From Snodgrassella alvi_G (GTDB lineage Bacteria > Pseudomonadota > Gammaproteobacteria > Burkholderiales > Neisseriaceae), in the NCBI GenBank assembly GCA_946478525.1, contig CAMLCH010000001.1:1-64000 (forward strand): a stretch of DNA of 64,000 bases, read 5' to 3'. This document shows positions 17,502 to 25,905 of the stretch, in pieces. The notes under the pieces are model-generated. The model did not search any database and was not told the origin of the DNA. It saw nothing but the letters and a program-made list of their open reading frames with translations. Within the stretch, counting starts at the first letter, position 1. Every line of letters begins with the position of its first letter. The position numbers and the translations under genes are program-made.

Positions 17502-18188
17502 TTATTTCTGATCATAACTGTCTTCTGGAGCTTTATATCTGGGACTATAAGGTCCGTATAAAAGACCTCCGCCATGGCCGGCGCCAAGTAAATTATAATC
17601 TACAGAACCAGCTACTTTATATGCTTTATCGGTCAGTTTATCTGAGATTTGGTTCACAACTGCATTGAACATTTGTGAAAATAAACCACCATTATTATTA
17701 CTATTAGAATCAAGAGTAATATTTTTTTGCCCAGTCCAAAGTATGGATCCGTTTTTGGCATCAATCAGTTTGCCACTAACTGTTACAGTGGTCACACTAT
17801 TGATCAGCTGAAATTTAGTTCCGTATTTTTCTACATCCAGATACAGTATGGCATCAGCATTGTAGACTTTTTGCAGTTTTTCTAAGGCAACCTTCTGTAT
17901 TTCGGCACCATCTGTTAAGCCATTATCTTTAAATGTTTCATTGACTAAGACTACTGGAAATACATAAAAACCGGATTCAGCTAATGGCTGAGTTGTTTGG
18001 GCCAAAACTGCATAAGGAGCTTTGACATCTACTGTGGCATTGGTTGGCTGAACAACCAGAATTGAACGAGGATTGCTATGGCGAAAGTTACTGTAATCCC
18101 GAGGTTCGTGATGATAGTTATTGTTAGCACAGGCTGTTAAAAGCACAATCAGGCTTAAAGGCAAAATGAACTGTAATAATCTTTTCAT
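17502..18188 (-). CDS. GNA1162-type lipoprotein (DUF799)
   Basis: This 228-residue lipoprotein has a signal peptide with lipobox LLTAC, Cys20. The mature part has an alpha/beta fold with SILVVQPTNATVDVKAPYAVL, LAESGFYVFPVVL and ADAILYLDVEKYG, matching the meningococcal antigen GNA1162 (DUF799) as I know it. The C-terminal Gly-rich tail (GAGHGGGLLYGPYSPRY) is likely flexible. It is third in a CsgG-DUF4810-DUF799 operon, overlapping the preceding gene by four bases. It is probably an outer-membrane periplasmic-face protein; the role of the trio is not established. Confidence 0.9.
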   Translation of the reverse strand: MKRLLQFILPLSLIVLLTACANNNYHHEPRDYSNFRHSNPRSILVVQPTNATVDVKAPYAVLAQTTQPLAESGFYVFPVVLVNETFKDNGLTDGAEIQKVALEKLQKVYNADAILYLDVEKYGTKFQLINSVTTVTVSGKLIDAKNGSILWTGQKNITLDSNSNNNGGLFSQMFNAVVNQISDKLTDKAYKVAGSVDYNLLGAGHGGGLLYGPYSPRYKAPEDSYDQK

Positions 18189-18544
18189 TTTTCTTTATTC
18201 CCATTGATTTTTTTTAATAGAAAATCCATGTAAGTAGCTGATTCAGGAAATAGCTGCTTTTCCTGTTCAAATTGTTCTTTGGCTCCAGCACGGTTACCTA
18301 TTTTGGCATAAAGCATACCCAAATGAGCATGGGCTCCGGGTGCGGGTTTGCTATGATGATTGCTGGCCTCTATAAAATATTTTTCCATGTTGGTTATTTG
18401 TTCTTCAGGCGTATTTTTTTCAGCTAAAGCTTCGTACTGTAGTCTTTGAAAGTCGCCCCAATAATACATGGTTGAGATGTGCTGGTTTTGAGCGCATGCA
18501 GCCAGAATCAGCATAGCAATAGTGCTAATTAGTATTTTTTTCAT
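18185..18544 (-). CDS. DUF4810 lipoprotein
   Basis: This 119-residue lipoprotein has lipobox LAAC, Cys17. The mature part is helical and TPR-like (AHLGMLYAKIGNRAGAKEQFEQEKQLFPES), fitting DUF4810. It is the middle gene of the three-lipoprotein operon: 23 bases after the CsgG-like gene and overlapping the DUF799 gene by ATGA. It probably acts as an adaptor between the other two, which is inference from order and fold. Confidence 0.88.
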   Translation of the reverse strand: MKKILISTIAMLILAACAQNQHISTMYYWGDFQRLQYEALAEKNTPEEQITNMEKYFIEASNHHSKPAPGAHAHLGMLYAKIGNRAGAKEQFEQEKQLFPESATYMDFLLKKINGNKEK

Positions 18545-18567
18545 TTTTTTTTACAGGTGTTTATGAA

Positions 18568-19230
18568 TTAAGGTCTAGGGTTCCACTGTCCCTGTTCTAT
18601 GCCATTTACCAGATTATTCACTGCCTCACGAATAGCCAAATCCAGTACTTTGCCATTTAGTGTTCCGTCATAGCCTGCATAGCCACCTGTACCAAGTATT
18701 TCCCGAGTCGACATTTTGAATTCTCCAGCACCCTGACTAGAGTAAACAATTTCAGATGTTTTAACATCGACAATATTAAGAGTTACTTTTGCATAAGCAA
18801 CTTGAGTTTTGCCTTGACCAAGTAGACCAAATAGTTGTTGATCACCAACATTTTTGCGTCCGAATTCGGTTATATCGCCGGTCACGATATAACGAGCGCC
18901 TTTAAGTGATTGCTGTATACCCTTATAGTTGGCTTCAGAGCGGATTTCATCCATATTGGTACGATCCAGCACGGTAAAACGACCGGTTTGCTGTAAATCA
19001 GTCATCAGAATGGTTTTAGCCTGACTGACCAGTTGATTGTTACCGTTACTAAAAATACCTCCGCCCAGATTACCACGAGTATCAAATTTTCCGACTACAA
19101 GTGGGGCTTTTGTGCCATGATATGCTTGCTGATAAGTTGCTACCTTGGGACTCTCGATTATCTGTGAGCTTTCTGTAGCGCAGGCACTGAGCAAACCACT
19201 ACACAATAGTGTTATATATAACTTTTTCAT
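18568..19230 (-). CDS. CsgG/HfaB-family lipoprotein
   Basis: This 220-residue lipoprotein has lipobox LSAC, Cys17. Conserved CsgG-family stretches are VVGKFDTRGNLGGGIFSNGNNQL, QTGRFTVLDRTNMDEIRSEANY, GARYIVTGDITEFG and VDVKTSEIVYSSQGAGEF. CsgG forms the curli secretion pore, but this protein is shorter and no curlin or nucleator genes are near. It may be a periplasmic scaffold or pore of another kind. It is the first gene of the trio. Confidence 0.88.
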   Translation of the reverse strand: MKKLYITLLCSGLLSACATESSQIIESPKVATYQQAYHGTKAPLVVGKFDTRGNLGGGIFSNGNNQLVSQAKTILMTDLQQTGRFTVLDRTNMDEIRSEANYKGIQQSLKGARYIVTGDITEFGRKNVGDQQLFGLLGQGKTQVAYAKVTLNIVDVKTSEIVYSSQGAGEFKMSTREILGTGGYAGYDGTLNGKVLDLAIREAVNNLVNGIEQGQWNPRP

Positions 19231-19343
19231 TTTGTTTGTATTATTTAGTTAACGTTGGTTGAGTATAAAATTGTACTTAAAGTATGTCAAAAAAATGTTC
19301 CGTTATGTCACTAGCTTAATTACTGAATAACAGATCTGATAAT

Positions 19344-20090
19344 TTAAAAATGTTCCTGACTACTAAGATAACGCCATTTTCCCGGCGGTAGTGCACCCAG
19401 TTTGATTTTACCCATGCGTACCCGTTTCAGACCGGTTACACGTAAGCCTACCAGTTCACACATGCGCCTGATTTGGCGTTTTTTACCTTGTTTAAGGATA
19501 AAGCGCAGCTGATCCTGATTTTGCCAGCTGACTTTAGCCGGCCGCAGTTTTTCACCGTCAAGACTTAATCCGTGGTTCAGCAGCGCCAGACCGCTTTCAC
19601 TCAGTTTACCGGTTACGCGTACGAGATATTCTTTTTCGATACCACTATTTTCACCGATCAGCTGCTTGGCAATACGCCCGTCCTGAGTGAGTACCAGCAA
19701 GCCTACTGAATCGATATCCAGACGGCCGGCCGGCGCCAGATGGCGTGTATGCTCCGGCTGAAACTGAATCCGGCTTTTGTCTTCCTGCCAGTGGTTGGCT
19801 TCGGTAATCAGCTCTACGGCCGCACGATAACCTTTTTCTGGCTGCGCGCTGACAAAGCCTACTGGCTTATTCAGTAGAATGGTAACGCGTTCGGCTTGCT
19901 GACGATGCGCCTGCCGGCCGAGGTCGATGCGATCACTATTAAAAACTTTTTGTCCAAGTACGGCAGTTTTACCATTAACTTTTACCCAGCCCTTTTCAAT
20001 ATAGCTGTCTGCTTCACGGCGTGAGCATAAACCCAGTTGCGCCATGCGCTTTGACAGACGCTGAGCTTCGTTTTGTTCTGTAGTTGTCAT
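19344..20090 (-). CDS. rRNA pseudouridine synthase, RsuA/RluF family
   Basis: This 248-residue protein has an N-terminal S4 RNA-binding domain (KRMAQLGLCSRREADSYIEKGWVKVNG, about 14-40). The RsuA-type catalytic domain follows, with the catalytic Asp in GRLDIDSVGLLVLT (about residue 125-138). The C-terminal KQGKKRQIRRMCELVGLRV is the family signature. It most resembles RluF, which modifies 23S rRNA; the exact target is inferred. It overlaps the methyltransferase gene upstream by ATGA, so the two rRNA-modification genes are coupled. Confidence 0.88.
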   Translation of the reverse strand: MTTTEQNEAQRLSKRMAQLGLCSRREADSYIEKGWVKVNGKTAVLGQKVFNSDRIDLGRQAHRQQAERVTILLNKPVGFVSAQPEKGYRAAVELITEANHWQEDKSRIQFQPEHTRHLAPAGRLDIDSVGLLVLTQDGRIAKQLIGENSGIEKEYLVRVTGKLSESGLALLNHGLSLDGEKLRPAKVSWQNQDQLRFILKQGKKRQIRRMCELVGLRVTGLKRVRMGKIKLGALPPGKWRYLSSQEHF

Positions 20091-21244
20091 GCTTTATGCT
20101 CTTTTTGTCGATTAGAACCAGCTACCATATCCAGCAGGAACAGGCGGCAATCCAAATTACCGTTAAACAATGGGATTTTACGTTTTGGTGACAGACGCAT
20201 CAGTTTGGGCATATCACGGTCGGCGCTGAACATACCGATCAGCCAGCCGGCAAAATGTTGTTTCAGCCAGCTGCCTAATTGAGGATATAAAGCGTGTAAG
20301 AGCTGAATTTCAGAAAGGCGGACACCATAAGGCGGATTGCTTATCATGATGCCGTTTTTTCCGTTCGGACGGGTATCCAGAGCATCAGTTACCTGCCATT
20401 GAATATATTGCTCCATACCAGCATAGCGGGCGTTGTCCTGAGCCAGTTTGATTAGCCTGATGTCAATATCTGCTCCGAAAACCGGTGCAGATGGCTGGTG
20501 TATGGCTGCCTGAGCAGCGCGACGCAACTGCTGCCATAAATTATCATTATGATTATTCAGCTTTTCAAAACCGAAAGCACGTTCCAGCCCGGGTGCTGTG
20601 CCGGTGGCAATCAGTGCGGCTTCAATGGCAAGGGTACCACTGCCGCAAAAAGGATCCATGAAGGGCTGGCTGCCATTATAGCCGGCCAGTAACAGTAAAC
20701 CGGCTGCCAGATTTTCACGTAATGGTGCTTCACCGGTGTCACTGCGGTAGCCACGTTTGAATAAGGCTTCACCACTGCTGTCCAGATAAACAGATATTTC
20801 GTTTTTCTCAATAAAGACATGAATGCGGATATCCGGACGAAATTTTTCTATACTGGGGCGGCGGCCGGTTTTATCGCGAAATACATCGCAGATAGCATCT
20901 TTTACTTTGAGGGCAGCAAAATTAAGGCTGTTGATTTGTGCCTGTTTGCCTTCGATATGAATTTTGAAATTTTTATCTACGTCAAACCATTCAGGCCAGC
21001 AGATTTTCCGGGCCAGTTGATAAATTTCGTTTTCGTTGCGAAAGTGGCCGGTAGTCAGACGGATAAGTACCCGGCTGGCTACACGGCTGTGCAGATTAAT
21101 TTTGTATACGCTGGCTAAATCACCTGTAAGTGCGATACCGCCGTCACGATTATGAATCTGCTCACAGCCCAGGGTAACCAGTTCCTGATTTAATATGGTT
21201 TCCAGCCCGCGCGGACAGCTTACGAAAAGAGAATATGAATTCAT
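20087..21244 (-). CDS. rlmL: THUMP-domain 23S rRNA methyltransferase (RlmL N-terminal type)
   Basis: This 385-residue protein has an N-terminal ferredoxin-like and THUMP region (about 1-155). The methylase domain follows, with MDPFCGSGTLAIEAALIATG (SAM-binding motif I, about 195) and SNPPYGVRL (catalytic NPPY, about 305). This matches RlmL/YcbY, which makes m2G2445 in 23S rRNA. The second methylase module (RlmK) of the E. coli fusion is absent, as in Neisseria. It is the first gene of a two-gene rRNA-modification operon. Confidence 0.88.
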   Translation of the reverse strand: MNSYSLFVSCPRGLETILNQELVTLGCEQIHNRDGGIALTGDLASVYKINLHSRVASRVLIRLTTGHFRNENEIYQLARKICWPEWFDVDKNFKIHIEGKQAQINSLNFAALKVKDAICDVFRDKTGRRPSIEKFRPDIRIHVFIEKNEISVYLDSSGEALFKRGYRSDTGEAPLRENLAAGLLLLAGYNGSQPFMDPFCGSGTLAIEAALIATGTAPGLERAFGFEKLNNHNDNLWQQLRRAAQAAIHQPSAPVFGADIDIRLIKLAQDNARYAGMEQYIQWQVTDALDTRPNGKNGIMISNPPYGVRLSEIQLLHALYPQLGSWLKQHFAGWLIGMFSADRDMPKLMRLSPKRKIPLFNGNLDCRLFLLDMVAGSNRQKEHKA

Positions 21245-21446
21245 GCAGTACTTTATTTAAAGAAGATAGGACATGCTAAATTGGTTTGCGCATGTATAAA
21301 TAGTATGATTGTAATATTGAAGTTTATGTGCTGACTATTGTTTATGTTTTCGGGCTTGCAAATTTGAGTGATTAAGCGTGAAGATAACCTTAAGATGAAA
21401 AGGGACAAGAAGTCTGTATGTGTTTAATTAATCTGAGATAATTATT

Positions 21447-21731
21447 ATGTTTATTTTTAAACTGCATTATTTGAAGTCGATAGAAGAAGTAGAAAAATAT
21501 TTGCCTGCTCATCTGAATTATTTGCAGGAACACTATGATAGTGGTGATTTTATTGCTTCTGGACGGCAGGTGCCGCGCATCGGTGGAGTTATTCTGTGCC
21601 GGGCGGCCAGTAAAGAATCGGCGCAGTTGATTATGGTTAAAGATCCGTTTTACATTCATCAGATTGCCGAATATGAACTGATTGAATTTATACCGACAAA
21701 ATATGCATCAGGTTTTGAAGCGTTTATTTAA
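21447..21731 (+). CDS. YciI-family protein
   Basis: This 94-residue protein is of the YCII/ferredoxin-like dimeric fold (HYLKSIEEVEKYLPAHLNYLQEHYDSGDFIASGRQ; KDPFYIHQIAEYELIEFIPTKY). His and Asp residues in the H-x-Y...D-x-G region are typical of the family, but the reaction is not known. It stands alone. The decayed thioesterase on the other strand runs right up to its stop codon, marking the edge of an accessory pocket. Confidence 0.85.
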   Translation: MFIFKLHYLKSIEEVEKYLPAHLNYLQEHYDSGDFIASGRQVPRIGGVILCRAASKESAQLIMVKDPFYIHQIAEYELIEFIPTKYASGFEAFI

Positions 21732-22066
21732 AAAATATTTTCAGAATTAAGTTCAAATGCTAACCTAGCTCCAAAACTATGCCCAAAAAAACATAAGGCA
21801 TGGTTGAAAAAATATCATATAATTCAAGACAACGAAAAATATCATCAATCAGTGTCTTGATACTATATATACATTGGTTTATTAATTTTTTTACCTCTTA
21901 ACGGTAAATCTACAATATAAAAACTAATATCTTTTGGTAAATAACTAATCCAATCACTATAATTAGCTACACAGCCACCTGCATGTGGAAAACAAATTAC
22001 CGACATTTTTTTATTACTATTATTGGCAACTTGAATTCTATGTAATAAATTATCTTCACGATTCAT
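21732..22066 (-). pseudogene. Type II thioesterase, frameshifted and truncated
   Basis: The first 67 codons (from 22066) read ICFPHAGGCVANYSDWISYL...VDLPLRGKK, the N-terminal signature of NRPS/PKS-associated type II thioesterases. A stop at 21863-21865 ends the frame. In other frames the homology continues: SIKTLIDDIFRCLELYD, then the nucleophile motif GHSFGARLAFEL at about 21752-21784, before the gene ends against the yciI-like gene. So at least two frameshifts are present and the C-terminal half with the catalytic His is missing. It follows the GyrI-like gene by 21 bases. Confidence 0.85.
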
Positions 22067-22087
22067 AATAACAAAGTTCTCGATTAT

Positions 22088-22600
22088 CTACATAATAATG
22101 GGAATCCAAAATTCTTCTTTACTTAATGGATTATCAGGTAAATAATCACGATGCATTATCTCTAATCTAGGCCGATTCTCATCAATTTTAATATTATTAT
22201 TTCTCAAATAATCAATTGCTTGTTGATGAACTTGGTTAAATTGTAATGCAGTCCCGGTATGAATAAAACCAAAATACTCTCCATTAATGGTCAGTTTTTC
22301 TAAACAATCCGTTTGAGTCGAGTACTCAGCATTAGAAGCGATTTCTATCGCAGCCCATTTTCTAATATGATTTCGAGTCATGGGCTCTTCCAGAGCAATG
22401 ATATTTTCATCAACACAATAAGGTAATAATTTAAGATAATTATTCATCATAAAGTGTCGCCAAAGATTGAATATTTTTTGATTATTTGACGAACTAGATA
22501 CATTCATATGTTCCGTTGTTACTTGTAACTCTGTTGAGCTTCCGACTATATTTTTTGTCAAAGTTTTATAACCAATAATTTGTAAATTACAAGCACTCAT
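22088..22600 (-). CDS. GyrI-like / AraC effector-binding-domain protein
   Basis: This 170-residue protein consists of a single GyrI-like small-molecule binding domain: GYKTLTKNIVG at the start, an HTGTALQFNQVHQQAIDYLRNN helix and a final EIMHRDYLPDNPLSKEEFWIPI strand. Such proteins bind hydrophobic or cationic ligands or hydrolyse cyclopropanoid toxins; none of this is shown here. It is followed after 21 bases by a dead thioesterase, so it may be a survivor of a lost biosynthetic or resistance locus. Confidence 0.75.
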   Translation of the reverse strand: MSACNLQIIGYKTLTKNIVGSSTELQVTTEHMNVSSSSNNQKIFNLWRHFMMNNYLKLLPYCVDENIIALEEPMTRNHIRKWAAIEIASNAEYSTQTDCLEKLTINGEYFGFIHTGTALQFNQVHQQAIDYLRNNNIKIDENRPRLEIMHRDYLPDNPLSKEEFWIPIIM

Positions 22601-22664
22601 AATAGTTTCCCCTTTACTTTACTTTGATTGTTCGTTAGATAGTTATTCTAACTTATCAGCATTT

Positions 22665-22795
22665 CTAAATTAATAGTTGCCCAAAACGACGATTATCACC
22701 ATATAAAACTATGATATTCTCCAATGCATTTTCAACAATAGTCTTAAATGCCGTTATCCCTAAATCAGCAGAGAGGGGATGTATACCATATTATG
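22665..22795 (-). pseudogene. Possible C-terminal scrap of a polyketide-type ketoreductase module
   Basis: A short open stretch reads YGIHPLSADLGITAFKTIV followed by ENALENIIVLYGD and ends at a stop at 22665. The pattern resembles the end of ketoreductase domains in PKS/NRPS modules (IsPeeGveaFrrIl...qvvVs). It has no start and a stop just upstream. Taken with the thioesterase remnant it suggests deletion of a larger cluster, but the match is short. Confidence 0.3.
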
Positions 22796-22848
22796 CTGAC
22801 GCTCAAATCGTATTACTGGTTTTATATTAGCCTGATGTGTAAACAATT

Positions 22849-23907
22849 TTATGATTTAAGATTACTTTTTTCATGGTCAATCAGCCATTTTTTACGTTCC
22901 AGCCCACCGCCGTAGCCGGTTAATTTACCATTGGAGCCGATTACTCTGTGACAGGGGATAATAATAGCAATACGATTGAAACCATTGGCATTGGCTACTG
23001 CCCGGACAGCTTGAGGATTATGCAGTTTTTCTGCCTGTTGTTTATAGGTAGTGAGTTCTCCGTAGGGGATCTGTTTGAGACAATTCCAGACTGCCTGTTG
23101 AAAATCCGTGCCGGGAGTATGTAGTGGAATAGAAAAATATTTTCGTTTTCCTTCAAAATATTCCTTAATTTGAATTCCGGTCTGAATGATATGTTCATTT
23201 TCACCAAAAATAATGGTAGCATTCAGTAATTGCTGTAATTGTTTAAACTCTGTTTCTAACATCCGCCGGTCGACAAATTCCAGCAAACAGACTCCCTGTT
23301 GCGTGGCGCAGACAAACATCGGACCTATAGGCGTGGTCAGCCGGTTAATAAGTATGATGTTGTTGTTTAAATGGCTGGATGGTGAGTTTTTAGCAATTTT
23401 TTTATAGATATAGCCAAAGCCGCTTAATGATCCATAACCATTATCGAAAGCGACATCTATTATTTTTTTACCGGTTTTCAATTCCTGATATGCCTGATTA
23501 ATCCGGTACATTCTCTGATATGCCTGAAAAGTAATTCCATAATTTTTTTTAAACCAGCGGCGAACAATTTCCGGACTGATTTCATGTGCTCTTAATACGG
23601 AATCAGAAATTTTTGTCTTCGGATTCTGAGTAATCATTTTTATGGCATTAATAATCTGTTCGGGTGCCTCATTGGCATTTTCAGTCGGTCGGCAAATTTT
23701 ACATGGGCGGTAACCTGCATTCAGAGCTTCTTTGACTGTATAAAAAAATTCTGTGTTTTCTAATTTAGGCTTTTTTGCTCTGCATGTTGCGATACAAAAT
23801 ATTGAGGTGGTTTTCACACCTGCATAAAAAATACCAACATAACTTTGATCTTTTGTGAGTAAGGCCTGATAGTATTTTTTGATTTCATTTATCTCTGTAA
23901 CTGGCAT
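22849..23907 (-). CDS. ada: Ada-type bifunctional DNA methylation repair protein and regulator
   Basis: This 352-residue protein has the full Ada layout. The N-terminal zinc domain has Cys38, Cys42, Cys69 and Cys72, where Cys38 accepts methyl from phosphotriesters. An AraC-type helix-turn-helix follows (about 85-175), then the O6-methylguanine methyltransferase with the acceptor Cys319 in IIPCHRVIG. It should repair alkylated DNA and, when methylated, activate its own and related genes. No alkB or alkA is adjacent. It lies in an accessory pocket. Confidence 0.95.
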   Translation of the reverse strand: MPVTEINEIKKYYQALLTKDQSYVGIFYAGVKTTSIFCIATCRAKKPKLENTEFFYTVKEALNAGYRPCKICRPTENANEAPEQIINAIKMITQNPKTKISDSVLRAHEISPEIVRRWFKKNYGITFQAYQRMYRINQAYQELKTGKKIIDVAFDNGYGSLSGFGYIYKKIAKNSPSSHLNNNIILINRLTTPIGPMFVCATQQGVCLLEFVDRRMLETEFKQLQQLLNATIIFGENEHIIQTGIQIKEYFEGKRKYFSIPLHTPGTDFQQAVWNCLKQIPYGELTTYKQQAEKLHNPQAVRAVANANGFNRIAIIIPCHRVIGSNGKLTGYGGGLERKKWLIDHEKSNLKS

Positions 23908-24219
23908 TTAAAATATACTTTCCTGTATTTTGTGAACACTGTAAACCAATTCACCTGCCTGCAATGATGTAGCTAAATTACTTTTTATGCATAATTTCAT
24001 TAGGCTTATTTAAAGTCAAAAGATTATGTAATTAGGTTCTGGTATGAGCATAGCTAAATTTGCTCCGATGTAGTTTCTGTTGATGTAGCAGTAAATAAAA
24101 AGATATTAAAAATTAATGCTGACAATAACAACCGAAAAATGGATAACTATTTTTATAATTTGAATTACTTAGATGGTATGATTTAGTCTCTTGCTATTTT
24201 AGAATAACAATATTGTAAA
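23908..24219. other. AT-rich stretch between ada and the IS remnant
   Basis: No gene is visible. The ada promoter should lie at the left end. The right end passes without a recognisable terminal repeat into the decayed IS3-type sequence. Confidence 0.4.
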
Positions 24220-24260
24220 AATAGTTCTGTCACTATTCCCTAAATTGATCAAGGGATTTG

Positions 24261-24706
24261 ATGCGTGACAGTTCTGAAAATCATCGTCGATTTAGAACCC
24301 TTAATATTATTGGTGACTTTAATTGTGAGGTATTAGACATTGATATGACGGTCAGTTGATCGGCAGAAAGAATTACCCGTTATTTAGATAAACTGGCTCA
24401 ATATCACGTTTAACCATTAAAAATAGAAGTTGATAATGGAGCGGAATTTACTGTCAACAGATTCGCAAGCTGGGTAAAATCACATGGAATAAGCATAGAT
24501 TACATTCAACATAGCAATCTACATCTAAAAGGCTATAAAGAACAATTTAACCGAACATATCGAACGGCGGTATAGACTTCTATATATTTAAAAATCTGCA
24601 ATAAGTAAGAAAAATAACGGGAGATTGGTTAGAAATATATAACTCAGAAAGACCGTGCGAAGCATTAAATGATTTGATACCAATTGAATATAAAAACATG
24701 AAATAA
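24261..24706 (+). pseudogene. IS3-type transposase (OrfB) remnant, copy 1
   Basis: The frame reads RRFRTLNIIGDFNCEVLDID, then after stops and shifts VDNGAEFTVNRFASWVKSHG, EQFNRTYR and ITGDWLEIYNSERPCEALND, ending at a TAA (24704-24706). These are the DDE integrase-core motifs of IS3-family OrfB (D-N-x-E-F, R-P-x-E-A-L). Internal stops, a lost middle and the absence of OrfA show a dead, internally deleted element. A related 3' end lies at about 62975-63150. Confidence 0.88.
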
Positions 24707-24886
24707 ATGACATGATTTTCTAATTGGCTTGTGTACTTACAGTGGAATATTTACACCTAATTAATTAAATATATTATGATATTTGAAAACAATCGAGAAA
24801 AATAAATATGATTATTATAAGTGGATATACTAGCCGATTTCTATATGCTTTAAATATATAAAATACTGAACAATAACTCTTTAAAT

Positions 24887-25786
24887 TTACGTTTCATTTT
24901 TAAGCCTTAATAATTGTGCATGCTTGCATTGTAAGGCATCTTGCAAAAATTTTGCCACAATACGTATTCTTGAAAGCTTACTAATATCATAGTGGATAGT
25001 CAGCCAGATGTTTTGAGTAAAAATCACTTCAGGTGGTACAACACAAACAAGACTTGGAGTTAAATCTGCCATAAAACACGGTAGAATGGCTAATCCAGCA
25101 CCACCTGTGCAGGCAGCAAGCTGACTTTGTAGTGAGGTTGTCCGAACGATTATTTTAGCTTGTGGCAGTTGCTTATTTAACCATGTACAGGCTTGTAAGT
25201 ACCCAAATCTCTCATCCCAACTTATTACAAAATGACCTTTTCCTTTTAGTTTATAATCAAAAGGATATTGCATGAGGTATTCAGTTGAGGCATAAATCGC
25301 AGTTGCCATCTGAGCCACTCGGCTGATAACAAAATTTCCTGTTTCTGGTCTAACCAATCTCAGAGAAATATCAGCCTCTCTCCGAGTCAAATTTGTAAGA
25401 TTCACATCTGTAACAAATTCTAGGGATATTGAGGGATATTTTTGAATGAATTGTGATATTTCAGGAAGAATGAGATAAGTTGCGAAATTTTCCGGTAGCG
25501 CAACTCTAACTGTCCCGGTAAGCCTTTCAGCAGCATCTGAAGATTTTTGGGTTATGTTAAAAAGTGTGCTTTCTGCTTGTTCTGCATCAGCAAGAATCTC
25601 CAATCCAACATCGCTCAATACATAACCAGTTTGGCTACGTAAAAATAATTTAGCATCCAGTCGAAATTCAAGATCGTCTATGTGTCGACTGACTGAAGAG
25701 GCGGACATATTCAGATCAATACCAGCAGCAGTTAAACTTCCTTTGCGTGCTACGGCTAAAAAAATACGGATATCATCCCAATTCAT
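24887..25786 (-). CDS. LysR-family transcriptional regulator
   Basis: This 299-residue regulator has an N-terminal winged helix (MNWDDIRIFLAVARKGSLTAAGIDLNMSASSVSRHIDDLE). A periplasmic-binding-protein-like effector domain follows (from about 90). The ATG at 25786 matches the family N-terminus; upstream codons are extension. It is divergent from the CMD/hydrolase fusion gene with about 120 bases between starts, the usual arrangement for a LysR regulator and its target. Confidence 0.9.
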   Translation of the reverse strand: MNWDDIRIFLAVARKGSLTAAGIDLNMSASSVSRHIDDLEFRLDAKLFLRSQTGYVLSDVGLEILADAEQAESTLFNITQKSSDAAERLTGTVRVALPENFATYLILPEISQFIQKYPSISLEFVTDVNLTNLTRREADISLRLVRPETGNFVISRVAQMATAIYASTEYLMQYPFDYKLKGKGHFVISWDERFGYLQACTWLNKQLPQAKIIVRTTSLQSQLAACTGGAGLAILPCFMADLTPSLVCVVPPEVIFTQNIWLTIHYDISKLSRIRIVAKFLQDALQCKHAQLLRLKNET

Positions 25787-25905
25787 GAGTTTTCCAAATT
25801 TAGAAAATAAAATTCTATTATTGTCTGTATACAGCACTATATTTGGAAATTAAACTGATTGCAATAACTCACTTATGGCAATAATTCAATAATAAAGGAT
25901 GAAAA

